Shown here: piece after piece, positions 1 to 12,825 of the stretch | Position numbering within the stretch: position 1 is the stretch's first letter | Layout of the letters: the number at the start of each line of letters is the position of its first letter | Origin: Apostichopus japonicus | Taxonomy: Eukaryota; Echinodermata; Holothuroidea; Aspidochirotida; Stichopodidae | Reading direction: 5' to 3' | Assembly (NCBI RefSeq): GCF_037975245.1 | Contig: NC_092576.1 | Span: forward strand, 7,623,501-7,687,500 | DNA: 64,000 nucleotides | Translations under genes and position numbers: made by a program | The notes under the pieces: model-generated | Seen by the model: the letters and a program-made list of their open reading frames with translations, nothing else | What the model was told of the DNA's origin: nothing | Databases searched by the model: none

Positions 1-1644
1 TTCCTTAATGCACTCCCTCAAACCGTGTTGTTAACCTATAACGAATCTTTAACTTGACCTCAGATAAGGTGAACTAATTTGATTTACAAAGAACGGTAAT
101 AAAGGTTCCCCTTGTTCTCAGTGTTATAATACTTGACAGTTTCCAAGGTTACTTAAAACAAACAACCGACAAATTAGACACTTACGTAGTCGTGACAAAC
201 AAATAATATGCAAAGGAAAATATGATTGCGCCTTTCATACATTAGCTGTTTCTGCTTTGTCCCATTTTGTTCAATACATATTTTCGTTTCATAATTTTTT
301 CTTTTTATATATTTTTTTCTTTTATATAACCATTTTTTTCTTTTATATAACCATGAAACTGCAACCACTCACTGCTCTTTACTCAGAGGAAGTCGTGGAA
401 TGATTTTACAACTTTGTTAAACGTGAGTTGGTATACTTCCCGTTAGAGTGTAAGGTCATATGGAAAGGGAACACACAGTAAACAAGAAAACATAAATTTC
501 TAAAATGAAATGATCTAACTTAGCATTTTGTAACTTGAATATGCTGACGTTGAAAACTTGAAAAATGACAAATGATGTAGCTCAATAAAATAATTTGAAG
601 TCTGTGTAATCTATCTACTATATAGAGAGGATGATTATTTTATAATATAAACTGATTGATATCTTCATGAAAACACATAAGACAGTAGAAAACATTATAA
701 ATTGTCAATATATCCGGTCCGATATTAATCTTTCCATTCCCAAGTCTTTTTCGCCTGTTTTCAATCTTGGTCGAAAATACAGTCAAATTGGTTTCAAAAA
801 AGGTCATCTCTTTGTTTCATTTTAAAATATAACACGAATACGATAATGAATTTCGTAATCATGATGTTGCAAATTTGATAACAATGGTATCATAATCTGA
901 AGATTATTATATTTCAATGACATTAGATTTTGTTTGCTTTTATCGTGCATCAATTATATATTTTATAATTTGAATTGAAGACTGAATGTAGTAGGATAGT
1001 AGGGCTTGTTAAATACTATAAATGTACACCGGTTCTTCGAAATCATGAAGGTATTCGTGTTCGATAATAAGTCGGAATAATTGCAACAAGGAATAAAACC
1101 TTCTGATAGGCAACAAAAAAAATGGTAATTTTCTCATCAAAACATTGTAATTATTGGATATAAAGATGGAAATCAGTGTATATGTTGTCCTCGTCGTAAA
1201 TTTGGATTTAATATTCCTTTAAAGATGTGAAGACCCGGAATAGATGAACCTGTAATCTAACAATCATATCTTGGTCTTAACTAAATACTAGCTGATTTTG
1301 TTCCGCCTAGTTTAGACTTACAATGAGACAAAATCCACAATCATATTCAGCTTGCCTTATTCCAATAAAAGAAAATCACGTTCTTGTAATGAAAGGACTT
1401 TATGGATTGAAACGAATAAGCACACTGAATGTCAAAACCGAGAAGTAATTTCTCAAAGAGAGCTGTTCCATGATTAACAGTGCGCATGCGTTTCATTGTA
1501 ACAACTGGTAGTTGAAACAACTGTTTGGGCGCAGTTAAGAAGTGATGGAAAGACTACAACCTTTTGCACATATAGCGCAATTTATCGGTGCTGGTTTTTA
1601 CTTTTAATTTCATAGTTTGTCGATGCATGAACTACGATCTTTAC

Positions 1645-1647
<3 letters not shown>
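1..1647. other. AT-rich DNA without recognisable gene
   Basis: Both strands show only short open frames with no recognisable protein. The one structured element is a roughly 21-bp T-rich repeat near 293-353. The rest is unassigned intergenic or intronic sequence. Confidence 0.6.
293..353. repeat. Short tandem repeat, about 21 bp x 3
   Basis: A T-run followed by CTTTTATATAACCA recurs about every 21 bases, with two good copies at 312-332 and 333-353 and a poorer one before them. It explains the Lys/Tyr-rich reverse frame across it, so that frame is not a gene. Confidence 0.6.

Positions 1648-1704
<57 letters not shown>
1648..1704. repeat. (TA)n microsatellite
   Basis: An uninterrupted TA dinucleotide run of 57 bp. 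Tyr-Ile reading frames through it are artefacts of the repeat. Confidence 0.95.
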
Positions 1705-1706
<2 letters not shown>

Positions 1707-2364
1707 GTAAGTACCGTATAGTTCAAAATGTTACAGAACCGATCGGGGTGTTCATTATTGTGTAGAAGCAGTAGCGTTGCTGCAACGACAATAAAGGAAG
1801 TGACGTCATAAAGGTGCACTTGCTTATTGTTATTCTGTATACACAATACCTATTGTTATCGATCAGAGGCGTTGAAACAAGTCTTTGTACTTTATTCAAA
1901 CCTTAACGTGGAACCTATACGTTGACCTCCGTGTCACAGTTTAATTTTGCTTTCATTTGAGTCTGGCTGCGTTTGACTACGTTTCCATTCGCATCAAACA
2001 AAGAAAGTATATAATCTCAAAATATGTCGTTAGTTTTACCTATTGGAAAAAAAACAACTTTCCATTTAAACGTTGCTATTGGTCTTGTCCTTGCCAAGAA
2101 AACACACTCACACAATGTTGAATGTAATGAGCTTCTAGTCTCAATCCTACCAAACGTTTCGCAACAGTCGAAGTCTACCTTACTTTCCATATAAAAATCA
2201 AGGTAAGGTTGTAGTAGGAATTATTGTAAGGCTGTTTTTTCCGCTATACCCTTTTAGGGTTAAATGACATACTTGTTATTATTAGTGGAAACATTGCCCT
2301 ATTTGGATTAAGATTGGTGATTGGACTTATGATCAACGTGTCGTTACATATATATGTATATATA
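1705..2364. other. No gene seen; one CRE palindrome
   Basis: Unassigned AT-rich sequence. A perfect TGACGTCA lies at 1801-1808; see the finding on CRE octamers. Confidence 0.5.
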
Positions 2365-2597
<233 letters not shown>

Positions 2598-3094
2598 ATC
2601 TTTGGGAGATAAAAGGATGAATGTAAATCTCAGTACTATAAATATTTACTCTGCCTAGCTGCAAAGAAAAAAACGTTCTCTATCTGTTCATACTTTGAGG
2701 TAGGCCCTATACTATACGTCATTATTTAAATATACCACAGTTAATTTCATAATTATAACAATTAATGAACAATTCTTAGGTTTGCAACATTTCGTTGCCA
2801 CAGTGACGAAACCATATGAGATCGACGGGGGTGGTGGCGGTGCGGCACAACTACCTCAATTAGAACCGTTTTCCAAAGAGTCCCTAACTGAGATACAAAC
2901 AAATAAACTTAGTCCTGCTCCACCCCCCCCTTCCCCTCTCCTCCAAAATTCATTTCAAATATAAAGCAAACCTTGACTTTCATCTGTGAGGTAATCTGTA
3001 TAACTAACTGAATCCCACATGATACATGTCACTGTTTTAAATAACGTTAACTAGAATCATGATAAATGAAGTAAACTTGCTTGAAAGTAACAGT
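2598..3094. other. No gene seen
   Basis: Unassigned sequence with a short G-rich stretch near 2826-2840 and a C-run near 2920-2935. The 60-codon frame across these is low-complexity and not convincing. Confidence 0.5.
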
Positions 3095-4915
3095 TATGAA
3101 ACTCATGTTTATTCATTGACTCAGATTTCAGTGTAAAGGTAGGTAATGTAAAACATAATTTCACGATATTAAGTCATTATCCTATATTGACGGTTTGTCT
3201 CACTCGAACACATATTTCTTAAACGTCAAAAGAGAACGAATATTCCTAATAATATTAACCGTAACTAAGCTCATGTTTATTCATGAAATTGGCTCAGATT
3301 TCAGTGAACAGGTATGTAATGTAAAACATAATTTCACGATATTAAGTCATTATCCTGACGGTCTGTCCCACTCGAACACATATTTCTTAAACGTCAAAAG
3401 AGAACGAATATTCCTAATAATATTAACCGTAACTAAGCTCATGTTTATTCATGAAATTGGCTCAGATTTCAGTGCACAGGTATGTAATGTAAAACATAAT
3501 TTCACGATATTAAGTCATTATCCTGACGGTTTGTCCCACTCGAACACATATTTCTTAAACGTCAAAAGAGAACGAATATTCCTAATAATATTAACCGTAA
3601 CTAAGCTCATGTTTATTCATGAAATTGGCTCAGATTTCAGTGCACAGGTATGTAATGTAAAACATAATTTCACGATATTAAGTCATTATCCTGACGGTTT
3701 GTCCCACTCGAACACATATTTCTTAAACGTCAAAAGAGAACGAATATTCCTAATAATATTAACCGTAACTAAGCTCATGTTTATTCATGAAATTGGCTCA
3801 GATTTCAGTGCACAGGTATGTAATGTAAATCATAATTTCACGATATTAAGTCATTATCCTGACGGTTTGTCCCACTCGAACACATATTTCTTAAACGTCA
3901 AAAGAGAACGAATATTCCTAATAATATTAACCGTAACTAAGCTCATGTTTATTCATGAAATTGGCTCAGATTTCAGTGCACAGGTATGTAATGTAAAACA
4001 TAATTTCACGATATTAAGTCATTATCCTGACGGTTTGTCCCACTCGAACACATATTTCTTAAACGTCAAAAGAGAACGAATATTCCTAATAATATTAACC
4101 GTAACTAAGCTCATGTTTATTCATGAAATTGGCTCAGATTTCAGTGCACAGGTATGTAATGTAAAACATAATTTCACGATATTAAGTCATTATCCTGACG
4201 GTTTGTCCCACTCGAACACATATTTCTTAAACGTCAAAAGAGAACGAATATTCCTAATAATATTAACCGTAATTAAGCTCATGTTTATTCATGAAATTGG
4301 CTCAGATTTCAGTGCACAGGTATGTAATGTAAAACATAATTTCACGATATTAAGTCATTATCCTGACGGTTTGTCCCACTCGAACACATATTTCTTAAAC
4401 GTCAAAAGAGAACGAATATTCCTAATAATATTAACCGTAACTAAGCTCATGTTTATTCATGAAATTGGCTCAGATTTCAGTGCACAGGTATGTAATGTAA
4501 AACATAATTTCACGATATTAAGTCATTATCCTGACGGTTTGTCTCACTCGAACACATATTTCTTAAACGTTAAAAGAGCACGAATATTTCTTTTTAATAT
4601 TAACCGTAATTACGCTCATGTTTATTCATGAAATTGGCTCAGATTTCAGTGCACAGGTATGTAATGTAAAACATAATTTCACGATATTAAGTCATTTTCC
4701 TATATTGACGGTTTGTCCCACACAAATTTCTTTCTTATAATATTAACCGTAATTAAGCTCATGTTTATTCATGAAATTGGCTAAGATTTCAGTGAACAGG
4801 TAGGTAATGTAAAAACATAATTTCACGATATTAAGTCATTGTTCTATGCCATCGACGGTTTGTCCCGATCGAGCACATAATTCTTAAACTTTAAACCGAG
4901 AACGAATATTTCTAG
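3095..4915. repeat. 168-bp satellite-like tandem array, about 11 copies
   Basis: A 168-bp unit repeats head-to-tail. The landmark CCCACT falls at 3535 and 3703, and the phrase TTTCAGTGCACAGGTATGT recurs every 168 bp through about 4650. Central copies differ by only one or two substitutions each. The terminal copies (before 3190 and after 4640) are diverged and contain small indels. Because 168 is divisible by three and the unit has an open + frame, a 478-codon frame runs through 3195-4631. This is a by-product of the repeat: it begins in a decayed copy, has no signal peptide or known domain, and simply reiterates 56 residues. Each unit carries a good splice donor-like word (CAG|GTATGT) preceded by an acceptor-like TTTCAG. 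Confidence 0.93.
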
Positions 4916-5513
4916 TTTGAAATTAAGACTTTTGAAGAGTATCTCAACCTCTTACCTCTGCTTCTTTGTACAAATATGAACGTACTGAGATCCTTACTAA
5001 GAAAAATTCAGCCTCTGTACAAGAATTTTCTTCATTTTCACTCTAAAGAGTCATCTCAAATTTGTCATATTTGATACATCAATCTTGCAAATGAATATTT
5101 TAGTCTTTCTGACATCTGCTCTTCTTTTAAAAGGAGATTTAGAGAGAGACAGAGGTGGAGAGAGAGAATTCCAAAGTGAAACTTTGATCATTGATTTTCA
5201 CAACGAGTTGTAAGCAAAATAGTGTTAATTGTTCAATGGTATAGCATAAAATGAACCCCGAAAGAGAAGATTATAGAATTAATCCCAGCGGCTATAACGT
5301 ATACTATAACGTCAAAATGAAAATCTCTCCAAAAGCTTTGATTTATAAACACTTTTGGTGACATGTTAATATCGCCTGCGCAAAGAGAGCAGGTTTTAAT
5401 CATTTCCATCCCCTTTCCAAACTTGTTATGCCCCCGAGGTGTTATTAAATTTCTATCAGATTTAACAGAAATTTAAATAATCACTGGAAGCTACGTTTTT
5501 TTTTATTGCAAGA

Positions 5514-5515
<2 letters not shown>
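4916..5515. other. No gene seen
   Basis: Unassigned. Contains a GA-rich stretch at about 5142-5168. No convincing reading frame on either strand. Confidence 0.5.

Positions 5516-5581
<66 letters not shown>
5516..5581. repeat. (TA)n microsatellite
   Basis: Pure TA run of about 65 bp. Confidence 0.95.
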
Positions 5582-5587
<6 letters not shown>

Positions 5588-6164
5588 TATCGAAACAATA
5601 TGAAATGAACCACTTTCATTTCCAGCAGTCTGTTGCAGTCGTTTGTGAAATCCATGCCTGTAGACTTTAACGGATAACAAATTTGACAGTTACCTGGTCT
5701 TATATAAAGACGATTAAAAGGATCAAACCGACAGAGAAAGGAAGATAAAAACATGTCATAAAATGAAAATATCGGAAAGTATTTCTTCCTTCTTGTAACA
5801 TTGTGGTTATATCTTATTCATTTATCGGCGGATAATCTTATCGATTACAAGTTAATCCCTCGTCAAAGTCGACGTATTGTTTACTTAAGCAGTCACAAGT
5901 ATATGTCACGTGGAAGTGATCAGTCACAGTCTATTCTAGATCTCAATATTGGGGAAGTCAATATGGACATTCTATGTTAAACTGTAACATTCAAACATTC
6001 ATGACTTTATAGCCATTTCTCGTCTTACGACCTGCTACCGAAACGCACAAGTTCAGAGTCAGAGAGCGAGAGAGGTGGAGTGAGCGATACATCGAAAAAG
6101 GAAGTATAGACGTGTGTCCATCTCAAAGGTGTGCTGGAGAGTGAGAGTTGGCAATACATTTAAA
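5582..6164 (+). promoter_or_regulatory. Upstream region and 5' UTR of receptor exon A (inferred)
   Basis: This stretch precedes the ATG at 6165 and should hold the transcription start and 5' UTR if exon A is a first exon. A weak TATA-like word (TTTATAG) lies near 6006, and a GA-rich stretch lies at about 6060-6085. The placement is inference; no start site can be fixed from sequence alone. Confidence 0.3.
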
Positions 6165-6389
6165 ATGTTTCGGGAAACTGTATGTATATTTCTAATATGT
6201 TTGAGATATGCCCAGACTTCTGATATAATTATTACGGGGCTTTACCCGATGATGAGTGGGAATACAACGAGAGGACACCAGGAAGGTAATGGAGTACTTC
6301 CAGCCGTCAATTTAGCTATCAGACACGTTAATGAGGATCCACCATTACTAACTGGCCATAAGATGGGGATAGTTAAACATGACACAAAG
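6165..6389 (+). CDS. GABA-B-type family C GPCR, N-terminal exon A (partial)
   Basis: First coding exon, 75 codons, of a metabotropic GABA-B-type receptor, a G-protein-coupled receptor with an extracellular Venus-flytrap ligand-binding domain. The frame is open further upstream from a GTG at 6114, but the first ATG is at 6165. It gives a typical signal peptide (short basic start, then VCIFLICL, cleavage probably near AQTS). The mature part begins DIIITGLYPMMSG, the first beta strand of the ligand-binding lobe. It continues with NGVLPAVNLAIRHVN, the first helix, and ends KHDTK, as family members do just before a conserved cysteine. NTT is a possible N-glycosylation site. The exon ends at AAG|GTAAGA, a strong donor in phase 0. 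The MSG and HDTK features are closer to GABBR1 than GABBR2. No continuation exon was found in the window, so the gene is partial here, has a very long first intron, or is a stranded exon. Confidence 0.82.
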
Positions 6390-6662
6390 GTAAGAATGAT
6401 TCTTATTACAAAACGTTTGCAACAGAATTAGCAGTAGCCTATAGGTGCTGTCGGGATTCAAAACAATCTAAGCCGTAGCCTATTATTATTATTATTATTA
6501 TTGTTGTTGTTGTTAAAATCATTTTTAAAATGTGATAGCATGTTTAATAGAGAAGTTAATCTATTCTGTTATTCTTCTAGCTAACTTACTACAGAACTTC
6601 ATCTAGTGTGTTTTCACATACTGTGATGTTAATACATAAGGTTTCTAGAATTGTGCTTAATC

Positions 6663-6664
<2 letters not shown>
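6390..6664 (+). other. Start of intron after receptor exon A
   Basis: Begins with the donor GTAAGA. Contains a trinucleotide ATT/GTT run at about 6481-6515. No exon seen. Confidence 0.5.
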
Positions 6665-6718
<54 letters not shown>

Positions 6719-6739
6719 GTGTATATATACATGTACATC

Positions 6740-6785
<46 letters not shown>

Positions 6786-6789
6786 TATA

Positions 6790-6865
<76 letters not shown>

Positions 6866-6894
6866 TATATATATGTATATATACATGTACATCA
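6665..6894. repeat. Compound (TA)n array
   Basis: About 230 bp of TA repeat interrupted by TGTATA/TGCATA words. A block around TATACATGTACATCAT is present twice (about 6726-6741 and 6881-6896), so the array is internally duplicated. All Tyr-Ile frames here are artefacts. Confidence 0.93.
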
Positions 6895-7327
6895 TTCTAA
6901 CATCATATCTTACATCGTTCAGGTTAATTTGGCTAAACATCTTTGTATTTCCTGTAAGCGATACAATTCGTCTCGTGGCCCGATTTGTAGTTTGCCATTA
7001 GCAATTCATATAAGCAACGCTTCCTTACATTGCTATTATATACCCCCTTTTGTCTATGTAAAATAGCTAGGCTATGCAAATACCTTTGTGAACGTTATGA
7101 ATAGGTTATGCCATTTACTTCTCTACAATGATAATAAACTACTACGTCAAAAGTAAAACAAACACATCAAAACTATACATGCAACAAGTCTTGTGTTGTA
7201 TTGAACAGCATTGATAAAATGGTATATAAAACCTATGAATTCCAAAACTGGTTGTATAATGCAGTATTGGTACTAAATCTACCAATGTTATATCCATGTA
7301 CGTTCGGTTATTGGCGTCTATATATAA

Positions 7328-7330
<3 letters not shown>
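6895..7330. other. No gene seen
   Basis: Unassigned AT-rich sequence between two TA arrays. Confidence 0.5.

Positions 7331-7418
<88 letters not shown>
7331..7418. repeat. (TA)n microsatellite
   Basis: TA run of about 88 bp. Confidence 0.95.
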
Positions 7419-7422
<4 letters not shown>

Positions 7423-8045
7423 TCACTATGGTATGAGGCTCACTTGATAATTATCCTGCACCGATTAGATGGTTCTAAGGGAGGATCAATGGATTACGTA
7501 GTTTGAAAATATGTATATTACCAATGGATACGAAGAGCAATGATCCAGAGAAGGCCTGGAAATGACGTAGAACAGCGATCCTTTTCGGTAACAGGTCACC
7601 GAAAACTGGCTATGCCCAATGATGATTTTTTTTTTTTTTTTTTTCATGTGGTTAAATACGTTTGATTTGTGGTAGGCTATACGAAATAACTAGTAGCTTG
7701 TTGATCATTCTTGCCTCGCGATATACAACCATGGTTTATAAAAGTCTCTTATAAATACCTCTGGTAGAACTGTACCAAAAATCTGGTTCACATTCCCTTT
7801 TTTATCCAACTGTTGGTGTTATATCTGTTCGTTTTGACGTGTAGCTGTACTAAGTTTTTTTTCTTTCTAGATTTACATTCTCTAAAATTGTCCAGTAGTA
7901 CTTCATGTTTTTTCACGAATACGTACCATAGACTACTATAGTTTGGATAGACAGAGCGAGTGGCTGCAGGGTCGTTCAATGACCAGAGAAGGTAACTTTT
8001 ACTACATGTTTAGAGCATCGTCCATGACAGCGATTTGCCAAGTGC
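7419..8045. other. No gene seen
   Basis: Unassigned. A T-homopolymer lies at about 7626-7644. The 63-codon reverse frame at 7788-7979 has no recognisable feature. Confidence 0.5.
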
Positions 8046-8193
8046 AAAGATAAGTAATGAGATTTACAAAGATAAGTAACTTGGTCTCCATTCCCCCACC
8101 CTGCACCTCTGGTTTTCTCAAAGATAAGTAATGAGATTTACAAAAATAGGTAACTTGGCCTCCCTTCCCTCACCCTGCACCTCTGGTTTTCTC
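8046..8193. repeat. 74-bp tandem duplication
   Basis: AAAGATAAGTAATGAG begins at 8046 and again at 8120. The following pyrimidine-rich text, including CACCCTGCACCTCTGG, is repeated with a few substitutions. Confidence 0.8.
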
Positions 8194-9793
8194 CTCCTAA
8201 AGACCACCCCAATTAGTTTGTCAAGTATTCCAACCTTATATTCCTCCCAGTTTGTTCTATTATACAATGATTTCAATGATTTTATTATATCATGATTTCA
8301 TATAATCTTCAATCGTTACACTTCCCCCTGCTAAACTTTAACCGCTGTTCGCATTTCGTAAATGTCTACACGCATCGGCAGAATCGTGATAAAAGTTAAC
8401 TGACTGAATGAGTGATGCTCTGGAACCGACACGGAATTCCCGTAGCTTCGCAATTCCATCCTCCCAATTATCGCTAGGGTATGCTCCCGTTTGTTAAGCT
8501 AACAAGAGTAAAGATGAAAACCCATAATAAAATCACGTTCCATTGTTTGACTACGTGATTTACCGTGAGATGTAGGACATTATACGTTTCCTTCATATCG
8601 CTTTGGAAATTCGATATCAAATCAAGATAACCCATTCCAATTAAAAAAAAAAGTCCAACTTTAATTGCTTTCTAGTAACCACGACCGTGGTTGGCTTTGC
8701 GTGAAGAAGAAAAAAATGTATCATTGAATTTGGGTTGCCATTCCGTCACTTCTTCTTAATAAAGTACCCGGTAGTACTGGTTAGGCCCCCACAATAATAA
8801 GTAATTTAACAGGAACCACAATCGGGCTGTAAACCACGTTCGATTCAATCTCTGTATTCCTTTATCACTGGTGGATTCAAGATTTATGATGTTTGACAAA
8901 TGCACTGAGGGCATTCTATGCATTTATGGTCATCTTCTGTGTCGTTTTTGCTGCAGACACCCCCCCCCCTCCTCCGCGACACCCCCTTAGATACGCGATA
9001 ATTTGTTTAAATTATTTAAAATAAATAAAAACACTTTTTAGATCTGGACACATTGATCGCGATGTTGCAGATATCTAGACTGATTGATTTGTATCGTTCG
9101 TGTACATGCCATTGCGAATGTAGACTAATGATTGTACGAGCTGGTTTGTAAATCGTTCTTGCCTCTATATCGTATCTTTTAATTTAATGACCGTTTTATG
9201 AAGTCGGAACGCCCTCCCTCCCCCCTCCTTCTCTTAGATCTATATACAATAATATATGTAACGCTTTATCACTGCCATTAATTCATAGATATATTCCGAT
9301 TTATTTTCCAAGCTAGAGGCAGAAACACAATTTTTTTATGTGGCGGGTTGATGAGAAGGGAGGGGGGGGTGGGGGTTAATATATCTCGTAGTGCGGGAAG
9401 GATGTCTAAAGGTGGGAGGGTCTCTTTCCCCTTTGAGAAACTGGTTCGAAGGCATCATTCAACTTTTAAATACAATTCCATTATAACTGTAGGATAACAG
9501 ATGAAATGATAGTTTTCCGTTGCTCATTTATTTAAATTAAAACCACATAAAGTCTTCTCTGAACTCCTGGTATTCAAAGTAGATTTGCATCCCATGTTTT
9601 GGAGGACGCGGGGGGGGGGGGGTGGGGGGGGGCGACAATAACATTTTGAAAGGTCGTCCAAAAAATTCGGATGAAAACAAAAATTTGGTGGAAAACTATT
9701 TGGACATAAATTACCTAAAAAGCTGCAAAATAAAAAATCATTTTACAACTAAAAACCCTTAATTAAAACTTCTCAAAGGGTGGGGTATCCCGC
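8194..9793. other. No gene seen; several G/C homopolymer tracts
   Basis: Unassigned sequence with C-runs near 8957-8969 and 9217-9226 and G-runs near 9359-9373 and 9609-9632. The latter give runs of four or more G that could form quadruplexes. No convincing exon. Confidence 0.5.
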
Positions 9794-10089
9794 TGCCAGT
9801 AGACCCCAACCCATCATGTCACCGCCCATCCACCACTGTAGGGTCGCTAACATGCCAGTAGACCCCAACCCACCATGTCACCGCCCATCCACAACTGTAG
9901 GGTCGCTAATATGCCAGTAGACCCCAACCCCCCATGTCACCGCCAATCCACCACTGTAGGGTCGCTAACATGCCAGTAGACCCCAACCCCCCCATGTCAT
10001 CGCCAATCCACCACTGTAGGGTCGCTAATATGCCAGTAGACCCCAACCCCCCATGTCACCGTCCATCCACCACTGTAAGGTCGCTAACA
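9794..10089. repeat. 59-bp minisatellite, 5 copies
   Basis: TGCCAGTAGACCCCAACC starts at 9794, 9853, 9912, 9971 and 10031, giving a unit of 59-60 bp. Each unit ends in CTGTAGGGTCGCTAA. Copies are over 90% identical by eye. It is more GC-rich than its surroundings. Confidence 0.92.
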
Positions 10090-12052
10090 TGATGATTTTT
10101 GAATACCACAAGGGCTGTTAACCGTATATGTCTTACGTATATCAGTTAGAGGTTAAGATCTAGGCCCCCGATAACATATTTTACTCGGCGGCGGAAATTA
10201 GCCTGGAGTTAATTCACAGCTGTAACATTTAATGGATACTAATGAAAGCCAATAAAAACCAGCGACTTGGGTCACCGTGGAGTCTATGGGTTAATGTCAT
10301 TATTATTCTAAAGCTATTTATGAAATGTTATTGCTTGAAGGCCCTCTCTCTCTCTCTCTCGCAGTAGGATAGTTTGCCCTAATAGTCTCATTATTATACG
10401 TATATAGTTCTTCAACGTATCCATCGAGAAGAAAGTCTTCTAAATTACAGTTAATGGGTTTCCCATCAGAAACAATTAACATTTCTTTGGTGTTTGCTTG
10501 TCAAACAGAGTCGACGTCTCTCAATGCCACGAGGGAGTTAATTCTCACGCCGGTTGTATTGAGTGAGAGATGAAGTCTGGATAAGACATTAAAATTCAAA
10601 CATTTCAGGGACCATTCTACTAATTTGTTATAGAAAAGTCAATATCATGCATTAAGATCACATTTCAGAGAATATAACTAGCCTGGATGATAGCAAAATC
10701 TCTCGCATGATCGGATAATTTAATTTTCCTTTTTAATCTATATCGATCATTATGTCTTTGTTTGTTTTGTAATAGCCCCAAAAAGCATGAAAGCTTGAAA
10801 CTGCTCTATGTTTGCACGGTATACGGTAATAATAATAATAATTTGCATATGTCTTTTTTCTTCTCCTAATTTCCATGCATATTAATATATTTGAGTTTGG
10901 GATGGTGAATTATAAATTCTGCCTTATTGTTTTAGAATTGCATGAATACGCTATAGTTGGACTACAATGTTTTCGGCGTATCAAAAAAAAAATCCCAGTG
11001 GCCTCTCGTTCTGACAATAATCGCTACTTTAAAATGTTAAAGGATTGCAAGAATTGAAGAAGGCTAATTCATGTATCTATGAACTATGAGATAATAACAC
11101 GTGTAACATGTATCACCTAAACATTTTCTCCGAGTCGTCAGCGAAATAGTACTAAGACCTATTTCAAGTTGGAAATTTGTTTGGCAATTGATAGGCTCAA
11201 TTTTATTTTTAATTAAATATAAATTTCACAATGTACATTTTCCCTATCACATCAGATAAAAACGAGTCGAATTTCAGCACGCTTGATTACCGATATAGTG
11301 TCGATTCTGCAGCTCAACAAATGACGCTATGTAAACATGAATGTCAGTGTAAGAACCCTACTACGTATGTAATCATTTCACATCTGTTATAGGTATAAAA
11401 TACAGTAATCTAAATATATTTTTAAAAAAAATTGACGGAGACATGTTATAATTGAATAACAGTCTCCTGTGTATACGTGATATCCGAACCAGATCCGATG
11501 TTAGAGAGTATCCGTCAAGATTATATTTCTCACGAATGTTAATTTTCTTGAGAAGATTTACGGTTGATTGCGGACTGGTACCCCTCTCTCGTAGCATGTA
11601 TAGTCCTATGTATACTTTGTTAAAGGGTGACTGAATGTGTCAGTCAACCGTTATCGTGTCTTAAAGGGTTACTTGTTTATCAGAGTGACTGAACACTTTC
11701 TCTTTAATGCAAAGTTGTCTTTAATAATAACTTAGAGTTGGAGATAGATAAAATAGAGGGCGGACTCACAATATTGCCAACGTATATGGCTCTTTGCGAC
11801 CAAGGAGCAACGTCCGCTATTAGAAATATCGCGGATAACATGCAATACATACATCAATACCCTTACTTAACTTTCTTATTTCTTTCGCTTGTGCTAAACG
11901 AACAGCGAAATGAACTTTGATCGTTGTTTAGTTTTCGTGTCCAGGTGCTATCCTTGATAACTTTTCATAGAGCGAAAATATTTCTACTATTGTAATAACG
12001 AGTTTATATCTGCGACTAATTAATTTCGACCCACAACAACACGTCTCTATTA
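10090..12052. other. No gene seen
   Basis: Unassigned. A short (CT)n lies at about 10344-10360. Several frames of 60-74 codons occur (for example 10875-11057 and 11373-11597 reverse), but none has a recognisable domain or splice context. Confidence 0.5.
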
Positions 12053-12180
12053 TATTCAGTATCGTTAACAGTGAAGTAGGCTATGTAATAAAGGCTACTC
12101 TACTCAACACGTATTTAGTAATATTCAGTGTAGTAACCAGTAACGTAGGCTATGTTATACAGGCTACTCTATCGCAAAAC
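12053..12180. repeat. 69-bp tandem duplication
   Basis: TATTCAGT occurs at 12053 and 12122, followed in both copies by related text ending AGGCTACTCTA. Two diverged copies. Confidence 0.65.
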
Positions 12181-12324
12181 ACACTTAGCCTACACTGCTT
12201 TTATATCACAAAAATGTTTTCGGCAACTATTGTAACATTAGTTAACAAAGACCATGGATTCACGTTGTTGAGAGTTAATGGATTGGGTGGTGAGTCAATA
12301 ACCTCAACTTTAGGTCACTGTGCT

Positions 12325-12825
12325 AAACTCATTAAATCATGTGCTGAACCCTATGAATCATGTGCAGAACTCATAAATCATGTGCTGAACTCAGTCAATA
12401 ATGTGCGGAACTCATTAAATCATGTGCTGAACTCAGTAAATCATGTGCGGAACTCAGTAAATCATGTGCTGAACTCATTAAATCATGTGCTGAACTCATA
12501 AATCATGTGCTGATTCCAATGAATCATGTGCTGAACTCATAAATCATGTGCTGAACTCATTAAGTCATGTGCTGAACTCATTAAGTCATGTGCTGAACTC
12601 ATAAATCATGTGCTGAACTCATAAATAATGTGCTGAACTCAGTACATCCTGTGCGGAACTCTGTAAATCATGTTCTGACTCATTAAATCATGTGCCGAAC
12701 TCATAAATCAAGTGCTGATTTCATTTAATCATGTGCTGTACTCAGTCAATCATATGCTGTACTCAGTAAATCCTGTCCTGAACTCACCAAATCCTGTGCT
12801 GAACTCATAAATCCTGTGGCTAACC
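12325..12825. repeat. 20/21-bp minisatellite, about 24 copies
   Basis: The unit AATCATGTGCTGAACTCAT recurs with spacing alternating between 20 and 21 bp, depending on whether the joint reads ATAAAT or TTAAAT/GTAAAT. Copies become degenerate after about 12650. The frame 12214-12501 (NHVLNSVNHVRNS...) is translated repeat and is not supported as a gene. Confidence 0.9.

Noticed and set aside
3195-4631. 478-codon open frame
   Set aside because: It is the 168-bp tandem repeat read in one frame. It starts in a decayed copy, ends when the repeat decays, and has no domain.
6604-6640. Possible second receptor exon starting with Cys after exon A
   Set aside because: A CTAG|TGT acceptor-like site opens a frame that stops after about ten codons and does not resemble the receptor.
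12214-12501. 95-codon frame rich in NHVLNS
   Set aside because: Translated 20/21-bp minisatellite.
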